From Lasiosphaeris hirsuta (taxonomy: Eukaryota; Ascomycota; Sordariomycetes; Sordariales; Lasiosphaeriaceae), in contig JAUKUA010000001.1 in NCBI GenBank assembly GCA_030549175.1, positions 558,001 through 622,000 on the forward strand: a stretch of DNA of 64,000 bases, in the 5' to 3' direction. Made by a program: the position numbers and the translations under genes. The stretch's first letter is position 1; each line of letters opens with the position of its first letter. Below the pieces are notes generated by a model. It was not told the DNA's origin, ran no database searches, and saw only the letters and a list, made by a program, of their open reading frames with translations. Of the stretch, positions 1-10,065 are shown one piece after another.

Positions 1-1736
1 GTTAACAGCCTCGTTGAAAAACGCATCTTATCGGCGATGGAATTCTGTTGTCGTGCACCTTGAAGCCATCACAACTGAGTCTTGGGGATATGAATAGAAC
101 TCACAACGGCGACCGCCACGAAAACGGTGGGAGAACTGCGGTCGATCAAGAGAGCACTTGATTGGTCCAAAAGCCCCTCGCCCGATTCCAGGCTGGTCAG
201 GGCTATGGACGAAGCCTTCCCCGAAGGCTGGAAGCCCCTCTGCTGACATCTGGGGCGTCCAATGGACTTGAGCCTATTCTGATGATGGCTGTGCCAGAGG
301 GCGAAATCCGTCCAATCAGGCTCCTGAGAGGTTGGCTCAGCCCCGCCCCGACCAGAAGGTGTGGCTTTACCGTAGTCTACAACCTGACCATGGTCTACAA
401 CGAGCAGTGCGACCCGTGATCATGCATACACAGACCAAGGACGATCTGTTACAACCTGTACACTAGGTACCCAACTTACTACCTCGCTAGTTAAATCAGT
501 TAACCGTTACTTAAAGGGCTTCGTAATCGGTAGTAACAATACGGTACTATAAGTAGTTGTATAGTCTCTTACCATAGCTAAGGAGACAGAACGCTTAATT
601 AATGAGGTTAGCTAGGAACAGAAAACAAAATCCTCAAGTATATTAGCCAGTAGTAGATAGCAGAGGCACCCTACAATATCTCCTTCAAAGCCTTAATGTT
701 AGTAGCTAAATAATACCGAATTATGCTAGGAGCTCTGCCTACTAGAGCCATAACATACCCCGAACCCCTAAAACCCTACATGAAACGTTTCACAACGTAG
801 TTCGGCATATTCTGTAGCCATAAGCTGTTCAGGAGGCATAAAGCCGGGGATCTAGCACTCGCCAAGCAGGACTTCCACCCATGCTAGTGGATTAAGCGGT
901 CCTTCTTGACGAACAGCAGTATATGCATTACAAGGAGTTCGATCGAGTGGAGGTGCTGAGAGGCCAATCCCTTGGATTTACTGCCTTCAATCCAGACCCA
1001 ACAGCTCCACGGCTAAGCCAGCCCCTGAATACAGGATCACAGGGAGCGCAGGGCACACAAGGCAGGGCACGGCGAAAGCCAGCAACGCAGTCAACTACAC
1101 GCCAAGCGGGCGGTCTAGCACCATCAATCCGAGGATATCGATCCTAAGGAGAGGGTGTTAGTCTGAAAGATACGGCTCCAAGTGCTAGTCGAGCAACGGC
1201 ATCAACTGCGGCCAACCGAGCCCGCATCAACTACACGCCCTGCAACTGCGCACCCTGCAGCCAGCCAACCGGAGGTTATCCTGCCAGAGATCTATGTGGC
1301 CAGCCCGCGGCCGAGCAGCGGAATCGCTGCGCGTGGTCGGAGCGCTGTGGGCAAGCTCAGGGGAGGTGGCAGGGCCGGTGGCAGGGCACTCCCAAACACT
1401 GTGCTTCTCATCTAGGGTACACGTCGATGCCGACGTCCGCAGACCCACATCAACCACCCACCAGGTCGGCTTTCTCATTCCACAGCGTGGGGCTATTCTT
1501 TCTGCTAGGTGGCGGTATCACACTGGTAACGTCTCAGAGGAAGCCGGATTGTCTCGGCGATTTTCTTTTCTTGCCTCATCCAAAATCGCCTGCGCGCACA
1601 GCAAGGTGAGCTGAAAGTAAGCCTGACACAGGTTTACATCTGTCCCACAAATGTGACAGCTAGTTAGCTTTCTTGCTCTAGAGAGATGGTTGTGGCTGTT
1701 GCCAATTCTGCGAATGACAAACCTCTGGCAGGCTCG

Positions 1737-1922
1737 CTAGTGAGTGGCCTTGAGCGAAACGAGTCTCGGGTGAACAAGGATGAGGAAGTCATCCTCATAG
1801 TGGTCATATAATTCCCTCCATGTGCCTTTCAGCTCATCCGGAAAAGTTTTGCGGGTTCTGAATTCTCAAGGCACTCGTATCACAGCAAGTCGTCGTGATG
1901 TCTTGGTCTTCTGCTTTCCCAT
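1737..1922 (-). pseudogene. Coding-like relic with one in-frame stop
   Basis: Read on the minus strand from an ATG at 1922, a 61-residue frame runs to a TAG at 1737. It is interrupted only by a TGA at 1866-1868. The composition is protein-like: a basic start (MGKQKTKTSRR) followed by an acidic/aromatic stretch (WRELYDHYEDDF). A single C-to-T change of an Arg codon (CGA) would produce the TGA. The frame stays fairly open further downstream on the same strand to about 1530. I do not recognise the family. It may be the remains of a gene in the degraded island, or chance. Confidence 0.3.
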
Positions 1923-2039
1923 GTAGAAACAGAATTTCCTTAGCTGTTTAGAGCAGAGTAGCGCCAACATATGCAGTCACAGCGTTGCGGCGAAGAGTGG
2001 CAGACGTTCACTAATGATGATGATACTTCCGCGACAACT

Positions 2040-2400
2040 TGGGGTTATACTAGAAACTTGCTCTCTCACTTATTACTTAAAGATACCTGATTTAAATACC
2101 ATCCCAGTTTAGTACCAAGATACTACGCACTATCCTAATAATTAGCCTTGGATGTTCTAAACTATCCCATAACTACACCCCTATATGATTAAACGTTAAA
2201 ATATCTACAAAGATTAACTCAAAAACTAACTCTAACCTAATTAAGATGAATGAGAGTAAAGAATAAAAGGCAGTATTTAGGATTTATCATAGTTTCTTTA
2301 AGCTTAAGGTAACAACCATCAGGTTTATTAATACTCTGGTAACTTTCTAAGATATAGTACCATCATCCCGTTTTTACACCATCTATCCACGTTAACCGTT
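2040..2400. repeat. AT-rich tract, probable RIP-degraded repeat relic
   Basis: This stretch is dominated by TA, TTA and TAA words, has stops in all six frames, and contrasts sharply with the GC-rich genes on its right. This is the usual look of an old transposon inactivated by repeat-induced C-to-T mutation in filamentous ascomycetes. The original element cannot be named from what remains. Confidence 0.5.
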
Positions 2401-3087
2401 GTTCCAGAAGGCGGGGGTTCTTAATTACCGAACGTACTAGTACTGCCGCAACAACCAGTACTGAAGTGTCAATCGCCAAATGGCTAAACCGGGGTGTGAC
2501 GCGCTTACCGGAACGGTAGCGTTTGCGGGGGGCGGGACAAGCCTCCCTCTTGATTGGAGGGTCTTGATTGATACGAAAAACAGGTTGTTGTCGAAGGGAG
2601 GGCCTGGCCTGCTGCGGTTCTATACTAGGATATTGCGTACCCGTCCCACGGACTAGACCATGATGTCATGTACTATCCCATACAATGTTGCGAGAAGTGT
2701 GGGACTGGCCCCACCTCTCCAAGTATTTCAGCCAGCCCTCTCTAGCCACAGTCTTCCTTGAAAACACACCAACACACACTATTGCTGTACACCCCTGACA
2801 CATGTACTAGTGTACCTAGGCCCAAAACCTAGACTTTTGATTGCAGTATTACCATAAACTGGTGTCGACGGTGCCACTGGCTGGCAATCAGCCAGCCGCT
2901 GATCGGCCACATTTATAGAGCCCTACCTTCCACACAGCCACCGGCGAATTGGTATCCCGTTGCGCAGTCGATATGTTGAAGGTATTCTGCTGGGATTCTC
3001 GTTCACTGCCGTGTGATCGCTCGATATATAGAAAGTCTGTTAAATTAGATCAATAATGTCCCCTGCCGAACCCCAGCCACGCCAGAG

Positions 3088-5013
3088 TCAACCCTCGGGA
3101 TGAACATCGTTGTCTTGCCACTGAGTAGAATACAACCAATCTCCTGCGAAATCATAGCTCCCGTACGCAACCGAGTCAACCACAAAGGGGAATCTGCCAG
3201 TCTCAAACGTATCCACAGCACTCTCAAGGGGATCTCTAACGCCGGGTGGACTCGGTGACGAATCGACGGCCTCATCCAGTGGCGGTTCTGTACCAGACGG
3301 TTCCGCTGCGAGTTGAATGGTTGCCTGACTGTTGCTTCTTCCGGCCCGTGCTCGTTGCGCGAGCCAGCGGTGATGAATGCCATCAAGGGCTTCGTCCAAG
3401 ATCGTACGCCAGGTATCCTCGCAAAACCGGTCTTCATCATCAAGACCCCAGTCCGGACTCGTTCGCATGTGGTCGAGGATGATGGTGCTGCCTTCTCGCT
3501 GGTAAAACTCGCGGAATTCACACATGTCCTCAGAGAGGTTATCGTCAATATACGGAGAGGCAGGCTCGGGAGCGCCAGGGAATACAATCTCCCAGACGAC
3601 GAACCACCGCTGCTCTTGGCTGAGGGTAGAAGAACCTCTCTTACTCAGCTCGGTTGCCTGGTCCTGATTTATCCCTTCGTCGAGAATCTTGGGTCGGCGG
3701 ATGCAATCAACGTTCTCGATATGCCCATTGCAAGACGTTTGGTTAGGAAACACTTCTTGGCATCGTGGACAGCGGATCAGTTGGGCGTGGTTCCTGTACA
3801 AGTGCTGCTTGACACGCCTGACCTCTTTGAGCTCCAATTTGTAGCAGCGGGAATGGACAAGAGGGTCTTTCTTCCAAAAGGGACAGGCGAATATCTTTCC
3901 GATCTGATGAGCAGTCTTTGATTTCTTCGGAGCGGTGACTAACGTGCTACCGTCGCCGGCGCCATCCCCTACCATCCGTCTCTTCCCCCGAGTTACCTGG
4001 GAGACTCGGTTGTGCGGACTCTGCTGGTTCCTCGATGAGCCTTCCGAAACGGAGGAGGAAGTCTGAGACGCCGAATTGCTTGCCCTTTGGTCGACTTGTC
4101 CTGACGGGCGTTGTCTGGATGAGTCGAACTCGCTGATGAGTCTGTTGACGATCTGCTTCACTCTTTGGGCGTCCGTGGGATTCGATGTTTTAGAATCTGG
4201 ACATTCTACACCCTCCATGTCGTCAGATAAATCGGAGAAAGACTCGCGATCATCAGCACTATCGAAAACTTCACTGTGCACGTCCTTAGGTATTGGTGTG
4301 TTGGAGCGCGCTTCACTCGCAGAGACTTGGTCAAGATCATGCATTGAGCTCATCGGTGACGAGTTAATTGACCGAGGGTTGGAGCCGAGTGAGTCGTCGA
4401 CGCTGAGGGAAGATGTGTAATCGCTTGAAATGGACAATTTATCGAAGTGCTGTCCTGATATCGTAGCATGGTGTTGGGTCGATTGCGAGCGTTCGGTGGT
4501 AAATGGCCCGGCAATGCTCGTCCGTTTCTCCTGATGACCTCGCGTTGTTTCTTTTGCTGGAAACGTTGATATGCGTCGACCAAGGCCGCTGTCGCCTCTT
4601 GCTACTGGGGAGGACGAGTCGCCCAGCCCGATAGCCGGATAATCAGTCAGGATTCCACTCTGCTGAACAGCCATTCGGACGGCTTTCCGTGCGCCTACGT
4701 CGCTGGAACAGAATATGATTCTGGGAGACGCAGTCGATTTGTCCTGACCAACCATGTAGATGAACATGCTAACACCAACCCTGTGGAAGGCCGCGTCCTC
4801 CAGTACCTGAGACCGAATCTGGGGACTCAAAGTTTTTTGCCACTCATGCGCTGCGGGACCAACCGCTATCCAGACGCTCTTGCCCCCCGGTAACCTGGTA
4901 ATAAAGCGACCGCAAGACTCCTCTGGCTTGTCCCACCTCGGTCGCCAACGCTGGGGGCTAGAATGTCCATGGCGGTTGTTGGCCGGCGTATTTTGGCGTC
5001 CAGGACCAGGCAT
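3088..5013 (-). CDS. C2H2 zinc-finger protein with an N-terminal module shared with a neighbour
   Basis: A single-exon gene of 641 residues starting at the ATG at 5013. Residues about 34-132 form a compact module (SVWIAVGPAAHEW ... FHRVGVSMFIYMVG ... IIFCSSD ... YPAIGLGD). The same module opens the divergent gene at 7375-10065. The middle (about 140-370) is Ser-rich, low in complexity and probably disordered. Residues about 372-435 contain two zinc-finger-like units: a Cys pair ending in HLYRNH, and CPRC followed by His and Cys spacing. The last 200 residues are acidic and aromatic. Similar fungal proteins are annotated only as C2H2-type domain proteins. A nuclear or nucleic-acid-binding role is inference from the fingers. 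The gene sits inside an island bordered by AT-rich DNA. Confidence 0.8.
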   Translation of the reverse strand: MPGPGRQNTPANNRHGHSSPQRWRPRWDKPEESCGRFITRLPGGKSVWIAVGPAAHEWQKTLSPQIRSQVLEDAAFHRVGVSMFIYMVGQDKSTASPRIIFCSSDVGARKAVRMAVQQSGILTDYPAIGLGDSSSPVARGDSGLGRRISTFPAKETTRGHQEKRTSIAGPFTTERSQSTQHHATISGQHFDKLSISSDYTSSLSVDDSLGSNPRSINSSPMSSMHDLDQVSASEARSNTPIPKDVHSEVFDSADDRESFSDLSDDMEGVECPDSKTSNPTDAQRVKQIVNRLISEFDSSRQRPSGQVDQRASNSASQTSSSVSEGSSRNQQSPHNRVSQVTRGKRRMVGDGAGDGSTLVTAPKKSKTAHQIGKIFACPFWKKDPLVHSRCYKLELKEVRRVKQHLYRNHAQLIRCPRCQEVFPNQTSCNGHIENVDCIRRPKILDEGINQDQATELSKRGSSTLSQEQRWFVVWEIVFPGAPEPASPYIDDNLSEDMCEFREFYQREGSTIILDHMRTSPDWGLDDEDRFCEDTWRTILDEALDGIHHRWLAQRARAGRSNSQATIQLAAEPSGTEPPLDEAVDSSPSPPGVRDPLESAVDTFETGRFPFVVDSVAYGSYDFAGDWLYSTQWQDNDVHPEG

Positions 5014-7374
5014 TTGGTGCTAAATTATGATAATGTGCAGGAATGAATGTTTGGCAAGTGGCAATAGTCGAGCTCCCCGATCTATGAACCGACCAGAAAC
5101 TACCTTACTTCTATGACGGTGAGGCCAATGGTTTAAACGGGTGCGGTGGCAACGATGCAGCCCGGCTGAGTGGGGTTTGGTCGCCCGGGGGGGGAGGACT
5201 TAAACGCCATGCTCTTCTAGAACATCCCGACATGCAGCACTGAATGACACCAACATGCCTCAGCCTTGGTGGGCGACAAAGGCCGAATTGGAGACGCACA
5301 GGAAAATAAGAAGATGGTGGCAGGTTCCACTCTCATCTGGACGAATCATCAAGGCGCCAAGCTATGTGGCTTCGGGCAAGTGTCAGGGCGCGCTTGCCAT
5401 GAGAGCACATTTGTGCCTTCGCAACTCCGCGCCCAGATACGGGCTCTCATGGGCTCTGACTCTCCCCCTCCTCTGTTGCGCCTTCTCTTGCAACCCCCCT
5501 TGTCCCCCGAGTGCATTGGCCGGAGCGGGCAAGGCAGCCCCCCCCCCTAACCCTCCTTCTAAAGGCACAGCAGGACGTGGCCAAACTTGCGCTACGATGG
5601 CTTCGTTTCCTTGACGCATCTTATGAGAGCAACATGGGCGCTGAGTTTGCTGGGTTCGCAGATGAGCCAAAATGGAGTCTAAACAGGTTGGCGGATGTAC
5701 CATAAGAAGGGGCCGTGTTTTCTTGCATTGCTCCCTTGATGGGGGCAGATTAGTTTGATGAACTCTGCTCCCGTGAATGCACATTACATCCTGGCCTTGT
5801 TACGATAATCACAATTGCAACGCTTGGTCAGAGCCAAACACATTCATCGTCAAAAGACTTGTTCCCCTTCGCTTTCGTGTCAGCACCCTGCCCGACGGCA
5901 ACCAGGACAGATGCCGAGCAGCTCCATGGCATTGGGTTCTGAGACAAAGATCAGAGAGTAAGTAAACACTGATGGTGATTTTTATTGCATGCTGACCGAT
6001 AAACTTTTTTCGAAGAAGCGATATTATGTCCTACGAGACATCCACCATGCTTGGGCAATACCTAGCCGCAGGGCCAAGTCAGGTCGAGGTTATGGCCAAT
6101 CACCTCTCAACCGATCATGAGATGGAAGTTCGGTGCTTCCTACGCAGCTGGGTCGAACAGTGGAAGAAAGGATCAACCGGGACAGGGATGGAGCGAGGAT
6201 CATCGATACCCTTCCGTGTTGCGCCATGCACTGTACCCCCATCAACGTACTATACTATGAACACAGAATAAAGCATGGTATTCCCCACCAGATTCGGCTA
6301 CCTCCCTCCCCGCTTGTGGGCCGCCTGTTCCGTCCGGAGGGGCTTCCTGGCCACCCGGACCGATTCCCTTCTCCGAAGGCAGTGGTTGCATAGGGGAGAC
6401 GTCTCAAAACAAGAGACGATCAATGTTCCTAGAGTGAATGACTGTGGACCTGTGGAGTACAGACAGCATTGTTTTGCCAAACTGCAACCTCTTCTTACTT
6501 GCGAGTTCATCCAACTACCTAGCCCCCAGGCGATCCAAACATGAAACATGAAACATGCCTGTTGACACATAGCTCTTCGCAGCTGTAGACGCCCAGAAGA
6601 ATTCGCGCCCCGTCTCCATCCCATCTTAGTGGTCATAATCGAATCCGAGATTTGTTGGTCTGCTTTGATCTGATCTGCGGCTCCTTTTGCGCCCGGCTTT
6701 GGTGAGGTTTACAGTACATGCGATGACTGGGATGAGGTTGAGGAGACGTGGACCCGGAGACCACCCCACCAACCCCGCACCCGTGGCTGGCTGCTTTCGC
6801 TGCAGGACGGCTCACAGATTAACACGATGCGGCGACAGGCGACCTTCTGTTGGCAGTCTCTCTAAACAAGCTGCGCCTTCCCATCTGGGACTTAGTGTCA
6901 ACAGTGCACCGGACGCAGCTCGGCGACTTGAAATCGAAGACTGAGCCGATATCTGCGGGTGGCGCTCGTCCATCTGCAATCCTTGCGAAATGAGCGTCAC
7001 CCAGAGGAAACTCGACGTTCAACATTTAAATCTACCGCCCCGCGAGCACATCAATCCTCCAGCGACGCTGCCTTCCACCTCAACATACACCACGGAAATA
7101 CGCGAGTCATCACCGTGGCATTTGTCGTCCTCTTTGCCGGAGCCAGCGACTCACCTCAATTGGGCGACCTTATTCAACAGCAGCACAGCAACTAACTCCT
7201 CGGCTTGAGCGCGCTGTGCTTCAACTGGCCAGACTTGACGCATCAACCTTCAATCGCGAGCCATCACCCAAAGGTGAACATCAATGCCCAAAAGGGCAGC
7301 AAGCTGCAACCCCGCTAGCTCGTTCCAGAGGCGGCAGGTTTGGCCCACCGAAGTTGAGTCAGGCCCATTTCGCC
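5014..7374. other. Intergenic region between two divergent accessory genes
   Basis: This 2.3-kb gap separates the two divergent module-sharing genes and should hold both promoters. It contains only short overlapping open frames with no recognisable domain, several homopolymer runs (C-runs near 5540) and no splice-linked coding pattern that I could follow. The last 150 bases open in frame with the downstream gene but lack an ATG before 7375. Confidence 0.5.
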
Positions 7375-10065
7375 ATGGTTGAATGCGTTTCTTTCAACCC
7401 ACACCTTGGGTTTATCAACAACGTGACGGCATCCCGGACCTCGCATCACCATGACTCCTCATCAAGGACTCCTGCGGAATGGCCAGACCCCTCGCGGCTG
7501 TGCGGCTGGCCGATTCATTTCGACTCGGAACGGGGGAAGACGTTCTGGGAGCCCCTTGGCCCTGTCGCCGAAGCGTGGTCCGTTCTAGGCCCCCGCATCA
7601 ACGCCCGGGCGCAAGCGCTTGCGGAACACAGCGCTGCATTCAGCATCCACATGGTCATGGTCGGCACATCCGTGCAAGATGCAGTGCCGAACGTCGTCTT
7701 TTGCGTCAGTGACGGCACCCTTCAGCAAGCACTTCACAGCGACAGCCTCCTAAACGATATAATCGGCGCCTGCCACCCGCAGATTGAGACGGATTTCTGC
7801 CACAATCTTCCTCGGCTGTTGGCCCAGGACGCGCCGCTCGTCGACCTCCCGGAGTACGACTACCTCGCCTCTTCAGCAACTCCATACCCTGTTTGGGCAA
7901 CCGAGGCTGAACCAAGAATTGGTGCACGCCTGTATGTTGCATGCCGTGATGGGGGACCACCACGGAGGGCCACTGCCGGTCCTGTCTTCTCGGACGGTCA
8001 CCAGCTTTACCTGATCACGGTTCGCCATTTATTTAATAGGCAGGAGAGCACCTCCTCGGAGATGTCATCGTTTCAGCTGGACCTAGACATGGATGACTCT
8101 GACGCAGACGATATGGGCGACTCGGGACAAGGGAGTGGTTACCTTGTCGCCGGCGAGACGGGTTACCACCAAGAACTGGCAATTACCTCCCTGGACACCC
8201 CGAGCGCGTCGTCCGATAATGATTCTCCATCGTCCCTCGTGGAGGAGTACCAACAACCCGCAAAGGAGAAGGATCCGGAGATTCCCCGTGGCGCAGTCTA
8301 CATCGGAAACGCCCTATCGGAGACGGTGGAAGGGGTGCAACGAGCCATCGATTGCGCGCTGATCGAGGTTCAGGCTAGCAACCCCGACGATCTCAACTTG
8401 ATTTCATATGACCCCTCCGACAGCAGCAAGAAAATACGAGTCACTAAATCCGCAGACATGACCAAGTTGCTTCCTGAGACCCCCGTCATCATCGCGACGT
8501 CTTCGGGGCCGGTCAGAGGCACGGTGCTTACGACACTCGCCTACATCAAGCCCCAGTTTCAACTCCAGTCGATTGCAGTCTATCCCATTGTGACAAACGA
8601 CGACATGGAGTTGGAGTTCGGCGACTGTGGGTCTCTGGTAGTGCAGATCAGGGGCGATGAAGCGCACATGCTCGGCCACATATTATTTGGGCATCCTGAC
8701 ACAGCAGTCGCGTACATCCTCCCGATCGACACCATTCTCACGATGATGACCGAGGTCTTGAATCAGATCCCCTCGCTGCCACCTGGACCCTGGGCGCCGA
8801 GTGCACGGACCGAGTTCGCCTCCCGCAAGTTTTACAACGACCTGAAGCAACCCTTGATTACGAAGAAGCAAAGGCGTCGTGACCAGCTCGGGAAGCTTGT
8901 CAGCAGGATGAAGAGCACCCACACCCTGAAGAAGAACCGGAGGAAAGAGCGTCTCAAGGCCAGAAAGTACTCCTTTGAGGAGCTCTTCTTCCAGTTGCCT
9001 CCGGAGATCCGAGACCAGGTCATTCAGTGCCTCAACTTCCAGAACTCGATGAGCCTGCGGCAAGTCTCAAGCAGATTTCGCGCAGCAGTTTCAGTAAACA
9101 GCTCGGCGATATCCAGACGCTTCCTTGTGAGCAATCCCCTTCCTCCTCTTGCTCGGACTCTCTACCCCCACCCATCGCCGGATCTCACACACATTCGCAT
9201 GGTGGGGCACTGCCACGCTGTGGCTTGGAGGTTAGCAGACCACATCGTGTGGTGGTTAATCAAATACATGTATCTCCTCAAAAAGGAGCAACATGAGGCA
9301 TTGAAAGTGCGGATGAAGCAGCGCCTTCTCCCACCTCTTTTCTTACTGGGTCGTTTTTTTGAAATGTGTCGTGCCTTCCTGAAGAAGGAGAGCCTCGAAG
9401 AGATGGGAGCCCGCAACCAGGAGGTTTCTATCACTTTCCCATTCGAGAAGCAGATCATGGGCGGTTGCAGCAGTGAGCTCCTTCTCCAAACGCAGGACGC
9501 CGCGCTTGTCCTCATCACGTTCCTGCGAGCTGCGATGAGACCGGCCTCGAAGTATGGATTTCTCGAGAGGATCATTCGATACGGCCGAGTTGAGCCACCG
9601 TCAGAGAGAGAAGTCGCAGTGGCTCTGTACTACGGGGGTTTGGAAAAAATCACCGACGTTCTGGATTTCACGAGCCTCGACAAAAAAACAACAGCTATCC
9701 GCACTTACTGCAAATCACTACAACAGCCTACGGTACAAGCGACGCAAGAAATTCAAGCAGCAGACGACGGGTCTGGTCTGCATGGTGCAGAGGGGCCCAG
9801 TGGCTGTAGTAGCAGTGGCAGCAGCGCAACTAAAACGAGAAGGCAGGTCCATCTTCCTTCCATCATTTCACGGTTACCAGATCTGGACCAAACATGGCGA
9901 CCATCTGCGGAGGCTTTGTTGAAAGAGAGGAATGTCATCCGGAGGCGGCGAGACATCAAGTCCTACGAGGTGGTGTTGAAAGAATTGATCGTTGAGGGTG
10001 AAACTAGAGCGGATAGACTCTACAGACAAGGCCATGATCTATGGCACGCGCTATCGGATAGATAG
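7375..10065 (+). CDS. Trypsin-fold / F-box protein with a shared N-terminal module
   Basis: A single-exon gene of 896 residues. The frame is open from 7216, but 7375 is its first ATG and has good context (CGCCATGG). Residues about 43-140 repeat the N-terminal module of the gene at 3088-5013 (FWEPLGPVAEAW ... FSIHMVMVG ... VVFCVSD). Residues about 190-460 look like a chymotrypsin-like fold: His218 in ITVRHLF, Asp326 in IDCALIEV, and a GDCGS motif with Cys418 where serine proteases have the nucleophilic Ser. The fold ends with GHILFG and AYILPID. A basic linker follows. Residues about 535-585 look like an F-box (LPPEIRDQVIQCLNF, then LRQVSSRFR). The C-terminal 300 residues are unassigned. F-box proteins usually link targets to SCF ubiquitin ligase; proteolysis or target recognition by this protein is inference. 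Confidence 0.8.
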   Translation: MVECVSFNPHLGFINNVTASRTSHHHDSSSRTPAEWPDPSRLCGWPIHFDSERGKTFWEPLGPVAEAWSVLGPRINARAQALAEHSAAFSIHMVMVGTSVQDAVPNVVFCVSDGTLQQALHSDSLLNDIIGACHPQIETDFCHNLPRLLAQDAPLVDLPEYDYLASSATPYPVWATEAEPRIGARLYVACRDGGPPRRATAGPVFSDGHQLYLITVRHLFNRQESTSSEMSSFQLDLDMDDSDADDMGDSGQGSGYLVAGETGYHQELAITSLDTPSASSDNDSPSSLVEEYQQPAKEKDPEIPRGAVYIGNALSETVEGVQRAIDCALIEVQASNPDDLNLISYDPSDSSKKIRVTKSADMTKLLPETPVIIATSSGPVRGTVLTTLAYIKPQFQLQSIAVYPIVTNDDMELEFGDCGSLVVQIRGDEAHMLGHILFGHPDTAVAYILPIDTILTMMTEVLNQIPSLPPGPWAPSARTEFASRKFYNDLKQPLITKKQRRRDQLGKLVSRMKSTHTLKKNRRKERLKARKYSFEELFFQLPPEIRDQVIQCLNFQNSMSLRQVSSRFRAAVSVNSSAISRRFLVSNPLPPLARTLYPHPSPDLTHIRMVGHCHAVAWRLADHIVWWLIKYMYLLKKEQHEALKVRMKQRLLPPLFLLGRFFEMCRAFLKKESLEEMGARNQEVSITFPFEKQIMGGCSSELLLQTQDAALVLITFLRAAMRPASKYGFLERIIRYGRVEPPSEREVAVALYYGGLEKITDVLDFTSLDKKTTAIRTYCKSLQQPTVQATQEIQAADDGSGLHGAEGPSGCSSSGSSATKTRRQVHLPSIISRLPDLDQTWRPSAEALLKERNVIRRRRDIKSYEVVLKELIVEGETRADRLYRQGHDLWHALSDR

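Larger units (their letters stand above)
1..3087. other. Gene-poor AT-rich and low-complexity region
   Basis: I recognise no intact gene here. About 470-770 and especially 2040-2400 are AT-rich, full of TpA and stops in all frames, as expected of RIP-degraded repeats. About 1030-1300 is low-complexity DNA with recurring 'caactacacgcc' and 'cagggcac' words. A coding-like relic on the minus strand (1737-1922) is listed separately. A perfect 7-bp inverted repeat with a 5-base loop lies at 2877-2895. Confidence 0.6.
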
